Assembly: GCA_036507005.1 (NCBI GenBank) | Contig: DASXQT010000059.1 | Location: 1-47,176 of the forward strand | Direction of reading: 5' to 3' | Length of the DNA stretch: 47,176 nt | Source: WS-2 sp036507005 | GTDB lineage: Bacteria > Eisenbacteria > RBG-16-71-46 | Part shown: piece by piece, positions 19,628-29,693 of the stretch | How positions within the stretch are numbered: position 1 is the stretch's first letter | How the letters are laid out: each line of letters opens with the position of its first letter | Notes under the pieces: generated by a model | What the model was told of the DNA's origin: nothing | Seen by the model: only the letters and a program-made list of their open reading frames with translations | The model's database searches: none | Translations under genes and position numbers: made by a program

Positions 19628-21955
19628 ATGCCGTCCCGCCATTTTGCCGACCGCAGCGGGGGCGCCGAGAAGCCCCGCGACCTCCAGGCCGACCTCCGGC
19701 AGTTCTTCGCGACCACCACCGACCCGCTCCTGGTGCTCGACAACAGCCTCAGGGTCTCCGCCATCAACGCCGCCGCCTGCCGCTACCTCGCCACCACCAC
19801 CGAGGTCGCGCTCAACGCGCCGGCGCTCGATCTCAAGATGCTGGCGCGCCTGCTGGCCGCGGCCAGCCTGCCCGAGCGCCAGATCTCGAGCGCCCAGGCG
19901 GTGCGCACCGAGGTCTCGATCCCCGACGCCGAGGGCCGGCCGATCCAGTGCCGCATCGAGGTCCTGCCGCTCGGAGGCGGCGCCACGCTGGTCCACATCG
20001 AGGACACGACCGCGCTGCTCAAGTCGCGCCGCGCGCTCGAAGCCGCCGAGGAAACCCACAAGGCGGTGGTCGAGGCCATGCCGGAGACGGCGTGGAGCAT
20101 GGCGCTGCCCGAGGAGCGCCTGCTCGAGGTGAGCGGCTCGGTCGAGCGCATGTTCGGCTACCAGCCCGCCGATTTCCGCCGACGGCCCGAGCTGTGGGAG
20201 GAGCTGGTGCACCCCGCCGACCGCGAGCGCGTGCGCGGCGAGTTCCGCAAGGGGCTCGCGACCGGGCGGCCGTTCGAGATCCACTTCACCGGGATGCACA
20301 AGGACCACCACGACCTGCCGTCGCTGGTGAACCGCGTGGTGCCGGTGGTGGACGCCAACGGCTGGATGGAGCGCTGCGAGGGCTTCATCGAGGACCGCAG
20401 CCGCACCCACCGCTTCGAGACCGCGCTGCGCGCCGCCGAGATGCAGCTCCGGAACGTGCTCGACTCGGTGGCTTCGGGCGTGCTCGTGGTGTGCGAGAGC
20501 CCGCACGGGCCGGCGGTCGCGCTCTGCAACCGCCGCCTGGCGCAGTGGCTGGGGCTCGATGCGCCGCTCCCGCCCGGCACCCCGATCGATCGCGTGCCTC
20601 CGCTGGTGCGCCGGCTGCTGTGCGGGAGCGAGAGGCCCGCCGACCTGGCCCGCTTCCTGACCTCGGAGGAGGTGAGCGACTCGATCGTCGAGCTCGAGGC
20701 CCCGCAGCGCGTCCTGCGCCGCTACACCGCCCCGCTGCGCGACACGCTGGGCGCGGGCGCGGGGCGGCTGTTGATCCTCGAGGACGCGACTCCCTCCTGG
20801 ATGCTCCAGCGTCGGCTCACGCACGCCCAAAAGATGGAAAGCATGGGCCGTCTTGCGGGCGGCGTGGGCCACGATTTCAACAACCTGCTCGGAGCGGTGC
20901 TGGGCTTCGCCGCCCTGCTGCTCGAGTCCACGCCCGAGGGCGACGAGCGGCGCGAGCCGCTCACCCACATCGTCGGGGCCGCGCGCCAGGCCGCCAAGCT
21001 CACCGGTGCGCTGCTCGCCTTCAGCCGCGAGTCGCGCTTCGAGCGGGTGCCGGTCTCGCTCAACCGCGTGATCGAGGACTCGTACTCGATCCTCCGCAGC
21101 GGGCTCGATCCCGCGATCGGGATCGAGCTGACGCTCGATCCCGAGCTGCCGACGCTGCTCGGCGACGCGCTGCTGTTCCAGCAGATGGTCGTGAACCTGG
21201 CGCTCGAGGCCAAGGAGCAGCTCGGCCGCAGCGGCGTGCTGCGGCTCCTGACGCGGGTCACCGACGAGCCGCTCCCCGCGGGCCCCCAGGGCTCCGAGGC
21301 CGCGCCCCGCACGGTGTGCGTCGAGGTGCACGCGGTGCGCTCGCAGGAAGCCGGCCCCGCGCCCGCACGTCTCTCGGCGCCCGAGGTCGCCGGACTCGCG
21401 CTCACCGCGGTCGAGGAGATCGTGCGCGCGCACGGCGGGTACTTCAGCACCTCGCTGGATTCCGGCACCGCCCGATTCCAGGCGATGTTCCCGGTCGCCG
21501 CCGCGGGCGAGACTCCGATGCTGGTGCCCGACGTCGCCACCGCCCACGGGCACGAGACCATCATGGTCGTGGACGACGACTCCGGCCTGCGCCAGCTCGC
21601 CAAGGCCGGGCTCCAGCAGCGTGGGTACGACGTGGTGCTGGTGGAGAGCGGCGACCGCGCTCTGGAGATCCTGCGGGACCCCGCCGCGGGGGTGGACCTC
21701 GTGCTCCTCGACCTCGCCATGCCGGGGACACCGGGCGAGAAGGTGCTGGAATCCCTGCGCCGCACCCGGCCCGACCTTCCGGTCATCATCTCGAGCGGCT
21801 ACGCCTCGGTCGAGAGCCAGTCCTCCTGGGTGGCGGCCGGCGCCTCGGGATTCGTCGGCAAGCCGTACCGAATCCAGGACCTCGCGCTCAAGCTGCGCGA
21901 AGTGCTGGACCGCGCCCCGCGCCGCGGGGCGGTGCGAGGCACGTCGCCTCTCTAG
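19628..21955 (+). CDS. PAS-containing hybrid histidine kinase with degenerate ATPase domain and C-terminal receiver
   Basis: A 775-residue cytosolic protein. There are three PAS-like regions (about 15-120, 140-260, 275-385), then HisKA with phosphoacceptor H415 in GHDFNNLLGAVLGF. The following ATPase-like domain is abnormal: the N box reads VVNLALEAKEQL with E527 where the second Asn is expected. No DxGxG or GTGLG box precedes the terminal AHGGYF segment. The receiver domain has D695 in LVLLDLAMPG and the conserved Lys in GKPYR. It may be a phosphotransfer protein or pseudokinase rather than an active kinase. ATG 19628 is chosen because GGAGGAG precedes it; ATG 19616 is an alternative. Signal and partner are unknown. 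Confidence 0.88.
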   Translation: MPSRHFADRSGGAEKPRDLQADLRQFFATTTDPLLVLDNSLRVSAINAAACRYLATTTEVALNAPALDLKMLARLLAAASLPERQISSAQAVRTEVSIPDAEGRPIQCRIEVLPLGGGATLVHIEDTTALLKSRRALEAAEETHKAVVEAMPETAWSMALPEERLLEVSGSVERMFGYQPADFRRRPELWEELVHPADRERVRGEFRKGLATGRPFEIHFTGMHKDHHDLPSLVNRVVPVVDANGWMERCEGFIEDRSRTHRFETALRAAEMQLRNVLDSVASGVLVVCESPHGPAVALCNRRLAQWLGLDAPLPPGTPIDRVPPLVRRLLCGSERPADLARFLTSEEVSDSIVELEAPQRVLRRYTAPLRDTLGAGAGRLLILEDATPSWMLQRRLTHAQKMESMGRLAGGVGHDFNNLLGAVLGFAALLLESTPEGDERREPLTHIVGAARQAAKLTGALLAFSRESRFERVPVSLNRVIEDSYSILRSGLDPAIGIELTLDPELPTLLGDALLFQQMVVNLALEAKEQLGRSGVLRLLTRVTDEPLPAGPQGSEAAPRTVCVEVHAVRSQEAGPAPARLSAPEVAGLALTAVEEIVRAHGGYFSTSLDSGTARFQAMFPVAAAGETPMLVPDVATAHGHETIMVVDDDSGLRQLAKAGLQQRGYDVVLVESGDRALEILRDPAAGVDLVLLDLAMPGTPGEKVLESLRRTRPDLPVIISSGYASVESQSSWVAAGASGFVGKPYRIQDLALKLREVLDRAPRRGAVRGTSPL

Positions 21956-22033
21956 CGCCCGGCCGGCGGACGCCCCGGCGACGCGCGCGACCACGGCGCG
22001 CGGCCGGCCGCGGGCGGCGCACTGCCAGCCGAT

Positions 22034-22062
22034 TTGCCTCCCCCCCGGGCCGCGGCTAGATT
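22034..22062 (+). promoter_or_regulatory. Sigma70-like promoter for the small membrane-protein operon
   Basis: TTGCCT, a 17-bp spacer and TAGATT, about 69 bp before the ATG at 22131. Good match to TTGACA/TATAAT in an otherwise very G+C-rich stretch. Confidence 0.5.
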
Positions 22063-22130
22063 CGCGCCTCGCCCCCCTCGCACCCTTCGGACCCCAGCCG
22101 CGGCGCCATCGGCCCGCAACGGATGCCTCC

Positions 22131-22550
22131 ATGCGCATTCCTCCGTTCAGCATCTTCTCGGCGGTGAGCGAGCTGTTCGTCACCGCCGGCGTCGTGTACG
22201 TCCTCTACCGCAACTGGACGAAGCGTCGCTTCCCGCTCGGGCTGTTCCTGGCGGTCGCGATCTTCGAGGCGTTCGTGAACGTCCTCTACATGGCCACGCG
22301 CACCGCGCGCGCCGCGAGCGGCGAGGACGTGATCGCCCCGGCCATGAAGATCGCCTTCGCCGCGCACGGCATGCTGTCGCTGCTCGCCTACCTGGTGTTC
22401 GTGGTGCTGGGGGTGATCGCGTGGCAGGAGCAGCGCGAGGGGCGTTTCTTCTTCCGCGAGCGCCCCGCCCTGACCTGGACGTTCTCCGTGGTGTGGGCGA
22501 TCAGCGTGGCCTCGGGCGAAGTGATGTTCGCCCTGCGCTACCTGCGCTGA
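22131..22550 (+). CDS. Small integral membrane protein, four predicted helices
   Basis: A 139-residue protein with four hydrophobic segments at about 7-27, 36-57, 78-100 and 111-135. The last contains TFSVVWAISVASGEVMFALR. It resembles small conserved membrane proteins such as the DUF420 type, but I cannot assign a family. A His (AAHGML) lies at the start of helix 3. ATG 22131 has a short GGATG element upstream and a good promoter. The next membrane protein begins within a few bases of its stop, so they form an operon. Confidence 0.7.
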   Translation: MRIPPFSIFSAVSELFVTAGVVYVLYRNWTKRRFPLGLFLAVAIFEAFVNVLYMATRTARAASGEDVIAPAMKIAFAAHGMLSLLAYLVFVVLGVIAWQEQREGRFFFRERPALTWTFSVVWAISVASGEVMFALRYLR

Positions 22551-22552
22551 CC

Positions 22553-23029
22553 TTGGGAGCCGCCGACGCCCGCTCGCTGCAGGCGGTGCGCGCCCGGCGC
22601 CTGCGGGCGCCCCTGCTGTGGACCGTGTGGGGGCTGCTCGCGTTCGAGGCCGCGGGCGGAATCGTCATCTTCGTCGCGCGGCTCGCGGCCGGAAGCACGC
22701 CGGGCGAGACCCTGCACGTTGCGGTCGGGCTGGCGCTCACCATCGTCTACGCCGTCTACCAGTGGAAGCACTGGCTGCGGGTGCGGCTCCAGCGCGGTCT
22801 CCATTTCCTCATCGGGCTCCTGGCCGCAGGCTCCATGGCGCTCACGAACCTCACCGGCCTCTGGCTCGGCGTGGCGTGGTGGCGGGACCGGGTCGTGGGG
22901 CATGAGGCCGCCGCCCGCTACGCTCCCGCCCTCTCGGCGGTCCACAACATCGGCGGTATGCTGGTGCTCACCTTCGTGGGCGCGCACCTCGCCGCCGTGC
23001 TGATGCGCGACCGCCGGCTCAACCGCTGA
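22553..23029 (+). CDS. Histidine-rich four-helix membrane protein, cytochrome b561-like
   Basis: A 158-residue protein with four membrane segments and a histidine in or near several of them (TLHVAVG, QWKHWL, GLHFLIG, AVHNIGG, GAHLAAV). That pattern is typical of b-heme proteins such as cytochrome b561 or DUF4405-like proteins, so bis-His heme binding is plausible but not shown. The start is uncertain: TTG 22553 follows the upstream stop by two bases, and GTG 22586 is an alternative. The O-methyltransferase gene follows within 10 bp with its own GAGGAG site, so the three form one operon. Confidence 0.65.
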   Translation: MGAADARSLQAVRARRLRAPLLWTVWGLLAFEAAGGIVIFVARLAAGSTPGETLHVAVGLALTIVYAVYQWKHWLRVRLQRGLHFLIGLLAAGSMALTNLTGLWLGVAWWRDRVVGHEAAARYAPALSAVHNIGGMLVLTFVGAHLAAVLMRDRRLNR

Positions 23030-23039
23030 GGAGATCGCC

Positions 23040-23699
23040 ATGTCCGAAGTCTCGACCGAGATCAGCTCCGAGCTCTTCCGCTACATCGCGGCGCACACCC
23101 TCCCCGAGGACGAGTTCCTGCGTCAGCTGAAGGAGGCCGCGGCCGCGGCCGGGATCCCGGCGATCTGGATCGCGCCCGAGCAGGCGAGCTTCATGGGCAT
23201 CCTGCTGCGGCTCACGCGAGCGCGCGACGTGATCGAGGTCGGGACGCTCGCCGGGTACTCCGCGATCGCCATGGCGCGCGGGCTCCCCGCGGACGGCGTG
23301 GTGCGCACCATCGAGATCGAGCCCAAGCACGCCGACTTCGCCGAGCGCTGGATCGCGCGCTCGGACGTGGCCGGGCGGGTGAAGGTGATCCGGGGCGCGG
23401 GGCTGGACGTGCTGCGCACCTTCGCCGCCGACTCCGCGGACGCCGCGTTCGTCGACGCCGACAAGCCCAACTACGTCCGCTACCTCGACGAGTGCCTGCG
23501 AATCGTGCGCCCGGGGGGCCTGATCATGGCGGACAACGCGCTGGCCTTCGGCCAGGTGCTCGATCCGCGCGCCACCGACCGCGAGGTCCCGGCGGTGCGC
23601 GCGTTCAACGAGCACATCGCGAAGGTGCCGGGGCTCGAGAGCGTGATCGTCCCGCTCGGCGACGGGCTGTGGGTGGCGGTGAAGCGCGCCGCGCGATAG
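23040..23699 (+). CDS. SAM-dependent O-methyltransferase, COMT/caffeoyl-CoA family
   Basis: A 219-residue class I methyltransferase. The SAM-binding motif I is VIEVGTLAGYSAIAMA, then TIEIEPKHADFAE, and the metal/catechol-side motif is AAFVDADKPNYVRYLDECL followed by RPGGLIMADNAL. This matches the O-methyltransferase 3 family, which is Mg-dependent and uses vicinal-diol or similar acceptors. ATG 23040 has GAGGAG upstream and follows the membrane protein closely. The substrate is unknown; a quinone or catechol-like compound would fit the neighbouring heme-like protein (inference). Confidence 0.88.
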   Translation: MSEVSTEISSELFRYIAAHTLPEDEFLRQLKEAAAAAGIPAIWIAPEQASFMGILLRLTRARDVIEVGTLAGYSAIAMARGLPADGVVRTIEIEPKHADFAERWIARSDVAGRVKVIRGAGLDVLRTFAADSADAAFVDADKPNYVRYLDECLRIVRPGGLIMADNALAFGQVLDPRATDREVPAVRAFNEHIAKVPGLESVIVPLGDGLWVAVKRAAR

Positions 23700-23759
23700 C
23701 AGGCGTCCGGCCTCAGCGGGCTCCGAGCCTCGCTGCGCTCCGGCGTCCCGGGCGCTTCC

Positions 23760-25766
23760 TCAAGTCGCGAGCCAGCGCTTGAGCCAGGCGTGGACCTCGC
23801 GGTACCAGAGCAGCGAGTTCTGCGGCTTGAGCACCCAGTGGTTCTCGTCCGGGAAGTAGACCAGTCGGGCGGGCACGCCCTTGGCCTTGAGCATCCCGTA
23901 GCATTCGAGCCCCTGCGTGACGGGGACCCGGTAGTCCTTCTCGCCGTGGAGCACGAGCATCGGCGTCGCGAACCCCTTCGCGAAGCGCGCGGGGTTGTAG
24001 CGGTCGATCGCCTCGAGCCCGTCCCACGGCTCGCCGCCGAACGAGCGGTCCCGGCCCTGCGTCACGTCGCTGGCGTACTGGGACAGCGTGTCGAAGACGC
24101 CGGCGTGGTTCACGATGCAGCGGAAGCGGTCGGTGTGCGCCTCGATCCACGACGCCATGTAGCCGCCGTAGGAGCCGCCGCACGCCGCCATGCGGGTCTC
24201 GTCCGCCACGCCGCCCGCGACCAGCAGGTCGGTGGCGCGCATCACGTCCTGGAACGGGCGGTCCCCCCACGCACCCTGGATGCGCTCGGCGAAGTCCTGG
24301 CCCCACGAGGTCGAGCCCTGGAAGTTGACCAGCGCCACCACGTAGCCCGGGGACGCGAAGAGCTGGGCGTTCCAGCGCGGATGGAACTGGTCGCCCGAGA
24401 TGCCGTGCGGGCCTCCGTGCACGACCTGCACCAGCGGGACCTTGCGGCCCGGCTGGTGGTCGGGAGGCAGCACCAGGAACATCTGCACGGTCTCGCCGTA
24501 GGCGCCCTCGAACTCGATCTCGCGCACCTCCCCGAGGCCGAAGCGCGCGGCCGCAGGCTCCGTGAAGCGCGTCACGCGCTCGAGCCCGCGGCCGTCGGCG
24601 GCGCACGCGTGCACCTCGGCGGGGGCGCTCAGGCTCTGGAGCGTGAAGTGGATCCGGCCGTCGCGCGCCACGCTCGGTCCGGATACCGAGCCGCGGCTCG
24701 TGAGCGGCCGCGGCGTCTCGCCCGGGCGCAGCGCGAACAGGTCCACGCGCGCGGCGTTCTCGGCCTCGAGCACCACCGTCCCGTCGCCCGCGACCTCCCA
24801 GTGCATGGGCGACAGCGGCCAGTCCTCGAGCAGCGGCTCGTGCTTGCGCGCCGCGCGGTCGTAGCGCATCAGGCGCACCCGGTCGGCGTAGAAGAACGGG
24901 TCGTGCTGCATGCCGTAGACGATGCTCCGTCCGTCCCGGGTGTAGCGCGGCCGGGCATCGTCGGCGGGATGGTCGGAGGTGAGGCAGCGCAGCGCGCCGC
25001 CCGAAAGAGGAACGGTGTAGATCGCCGAGCGGACGATCGAGCGGTCCTCGTAGAACGAGATCCCGGCCAGCGCGATCTCGCTCCCGTCGGGCGCGATGTC
25101 GTACTGGCCCGTGGGCTCCATCCAGTCGAACCACAGGGTGGAGTCGGGCGTGAGGTCGCGCAGCTTGCCGCTCGCGAGGTCGTGGAGGAACAAGTGCGGC
25201 ACCTCGCCCGTGGTCAGCCAGGTGTCCCAATAGCGGAACAGGCGGTCCTCGGTGACGTGGGCCTTCACCGGGTCCTTCTCGCGCCGCTCGAGCTCGGCGG
25301 CGGTCGCCTCGGGCGTGAAGTGGCCCTTGAGCACCATCGCCGCGAACACGATGCCCGAGCCGTCCGGGAGCCAGCTCGGGTCGAACACGCCGAGCGGCAG
25401 GTCGGTGAGCTTGCGGGGCTCGCCCCCGTCCACCGGCATGAGGAAGAGCTGCAGCTTGCCCTTGTCCGCCTTGCGCACGAACGCCAGCTCGCGGCCGTCG
25501 GGCGAGAACGCCGGCTGGAGGCTCGAGTGCTCGGGCGCGGTGAGCGCGCGCGGCTCCCCGCCCGCGGCCGGCACCAGCCAGATGCGGCCGCGGCCCTCGT
25601 TCTTCTCGAGGTCGTAGGTGGTCACGGGGACGGCGAGCAGCCGCCCGTCGGGCGCCACCGCCGGGGCGCCGACGCGCGGGATCGCCCACAGGTCCTCGGC
25701 GGTGAAGGCGCGCGGCCCCTTGCGGGCGGGGTAGACCACGGTGGAGGTGCTCGTCATCACGGTCAT
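23760..25766 (-). CDS. S9 family serine peptidase (prolyl oligopeptidase/acylaminoacyl peptidase-like)
   Basis: A 668-residue cytosolic peptidase with no signal peptide. An N-terminal beta-propeller (about 30-400, phrases such as PAFSPDGRELAFVRK) precedes an alpha/beta-hydrolase domain. The catalytic triad is readable: Ser532 in GGSYGGYM, Asp611 in HGEKDYRVPV and His643 in ENHWV. This fits dipeptidyl or acylaminoacyl peptidases that degrade short peptides. ATG 25766 has GAGGAGG upstream and a promoter about 40 bp before it. It converges with the O-methyltransferase gene. Confidence 0.93.
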   Translation of the reverse strand: MTVMTSTSTVVYPARKGPRAFTAEDLWAIPRVGAPAVAPDGRLLAVPVTTYDLEKNEGRGRIWLVPAAGGEPRALTAPEHSSLQPAFSPDGRELAFVRKADKGKLQLFLMPVDGGEPRKLTDLPLGVFDPSWLPDGSGIVFAAMVLKGHFTPEATAAELERREKDPVKAHVTEDRLFRYWDTWLTTGEVPHLFLHDLASGKLRDLTPDSTLWFDWMEPTGQYDIAPDGSEIALAGISFYEDRSIVRSAIYTVPLSGGALRCLTSDHPADDARPRYTRDGRSIVYGMQHDPFFYADRVRLMRYDRAARKHEPLLEDWPLSPMHWEVAGDGTVVLEAENAARVDLFALRPGETPRPLTSRGSVSGPSVARDGRIHFTLQSLSAPAEVHACAADGRGLERVTRFTEPAAARFGLGEVREIEFEGAYGETVQMFLVLPPDHQPGRKVPLVQVVHGGPHGISGDQFHPRWNAQLFASPGYVVALVNFQGSTSWGQDFAERIQGAWGDRPFQDVMRATDLLVAGGVADETRMAACGGSYGGYMASWIEAHTDRFRCIVNHAGVFDTLSQYASDVTQGRDRSFGGEPWDGLEAIDRYNPARFAKGFATPMLVLHGEKDYRVPVTQGLECYGMLKAKGVPARLVYFPDENHWVLKPQNSLLWYREVHAWLKRWLAT

Positions 25767-25806
25767 CGGGGCCTCCTCGCTGGGGTCGGCGGAAGCAGAG
25801 GAGCAC

Positions 25807-25835
25807 AGTCTAGCAACGTCGCGGAGGGCGCGGAA
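25807..25835 (-). promoter_or_regulatory. Sigma70-like promoter for the S9 peptidase gene
   Basis: Reading the minus strand: TTCCGC (25835-25830), a 17-bp spacer, and TAGACT (25812-25807). The ATG follows 40 bp downstream. The same -35 hexamer occurs at 38676. Confidence 0.5.
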
Positions 25836-25917
25836 GGACCCGTTGCGGGGGCGCTTCGGATCTCGCGCCCGGACGCCGGCGAACGACGCAACCGCGCGCC
25901 ACCCGCGCCCGCTCCGC

Positions 25918-25942
25918 GCGGGGGCGGCACTGGCGCCCCCGC
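25918..25942 (+). promoter_or_regulatory. 9-bp dyad just upstream of the aceE promoter
   Basis: GCGGGGGCG (25918-25926) is exactly complementary to 25934-25942 across a seven-base spacer. It abuts the -35 region of the putative aceE promoter, with -10 TATTCT at 25967-25972. It could be an operator for a pyruvate- or redox-sensing regulator; it does not resemble the PdhR site. Confidence 0.35.
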
Positions 25943-25966
25943 CCCACGCCCGCCCGCCGTTTGCGC

Positions 25967-25972
25967 TATTCT
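25967..25972 (+). promoter_or_regulatory. Putative -10 element of the aceE promoter
   Basis: TATTCT in a high-G+C context, 43 bp before the aceE ATG. No convincing -35 box lies 17 bp upstream, which may point to activator dependence or use of the neighbouring dyad. Confidence 0.35.
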
Positions 25973-26014
25973 CCCGTGCTGGAAACCCGCGCCGACCGTG
26001 GAGGGGAGAGCCTC

Positions 26015-28759
<2,745 letters not shown>

Positions 28760-28784
28760 CGCGCCTTCGCCGCGCCGCGCGCCC

Positions 28785-29561
28785 GTGAAGCTCGAAGGCC
28801 GCGCGGCGATCGTCACCGGCGGCGGCCACGGCATCGGCCGCGCCATCGCGCTGCGCTTCGCGGCCGAGGGCTGCGCGGTGACGATCGCGGGCACCGGGCG
28901 CGCGCGGCTGGAGGCCAGCGCGCGCGAGGTGCGCGAGCGCGGCGCCAGCGCCCTGCTCTCGATCACCGACGTGTCCGACGAGCGGGCGGTCGAGGACATG
29001 GTGGCCCGGACCCTCGCCGAGTTCGGCCGGCTCGACATCCTGGTCAACAACGCCGGGATCGCGGGGCCCACGGCCGACGTCGCAAACCTCGACCGCAGCG
29101 AATGGGATCGCACTCTCGCGATCAACCTGACCGGCGCCATGCTGTGCGCCAAGCACGCGCTGCGGCACATGAGGACCCAACCGGGCGGCCGCATCATCAA
29201 CATCGGCTCGGTCGCGGGCTTCATGGGCTACCCGCTGCGCGCCGCCTACGCCGCCTCGAAGTGGGGCCTGATCGGGCTGACCCGCACCCTGGCGCTGGAG
29301 GCCGGCGCCCACGGCATCACGGTCAACGCCATCGCGCCCGGCTCGACGCGCGGCGAGCGCATGACGCGCGTGATCCGCACCCGCGCCGCGGCGCTCGGCA
29401 AGAGCGAGGCCGAGATCGAGCGCGAGTACCTCGAGCCCACCGCGCTCAAGCGCATGGTCGAAGAGGAGGACGTGGCCGCCACGGCGCTCTTCCTCGCCTC
29501 CGACGAGGCGCGCAACATCACCGGCGAGACGATCGCGGTCTCGGGCGGGTTCCGGGTCTAG
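28785..29561 (+). CDS. Short-chain dehydrogenase/reductase (FabG-like SDR)
   Basis: A 258-residue classical SDR: cofactor loop TGGGHGIG near residue 11, NNAG near 88, and the catalytic Ser/Tyr/Lys set with Tyr155 and Lys159 in AAYAASKWG. The C-terminal segment VNAIAPGSTRGERMTR covers the substrate loop. Family members reduce ketones or oxidise alcohols with NAD(P)(H); the substrate cannot be predicted. The GTG start lies 25 bp after aceE with no clear ribosome site, so it may depend on readthrough from aceE. Confidence 0.88.
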   Translation: MKLEGRAAIVTGGGHGIGRAIALRFAAEGCAVTIAGTGRARLEASAREVRERGASALLSITDVSDERAVEDMVARTLAEFGRLDILVNNAGIAGPTADVANLDRSEWDRTLAINLTGAMLCAKHALRHMRTQPGGRIINIGSVAGFMGYPLRAAYAASKWGLIGLTRTLALEAGAHGITVNAIAPGSTRGERMTRVIRTRAAALGKSEAEIEREYLEPTALKRMVEEEDVAATALFLASDEARNITGETIAVSGGFRV

Positions 29562-29619
29562 CGCGGACGACCGGCCGAGATCGAGCCGGGCCAATCGGTT
29601 CCACGAGCGCAACTCGGGG

Positions 29620-29645
29620 TTGACAGCCCGTCCGCGTTGTAGAAC
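29620..29645 (+). promoter_or_regulatory. Promoter of the dockerin/FlgD-Ig gene
   Basis: A perfect consensus -35 TTGACA (29620-29625) is followed by TAGAAC (29640-29645) at a short 14-bp spacing, or AACGAT at 17 bp. It is about 50 bp before the gene start. Confidence 0.45.
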
Positions 29646-29693
29646 GATCCCCGCCGTCATCCGACAGCCGACCGGGGAGAAGGAAGGTTGGCC

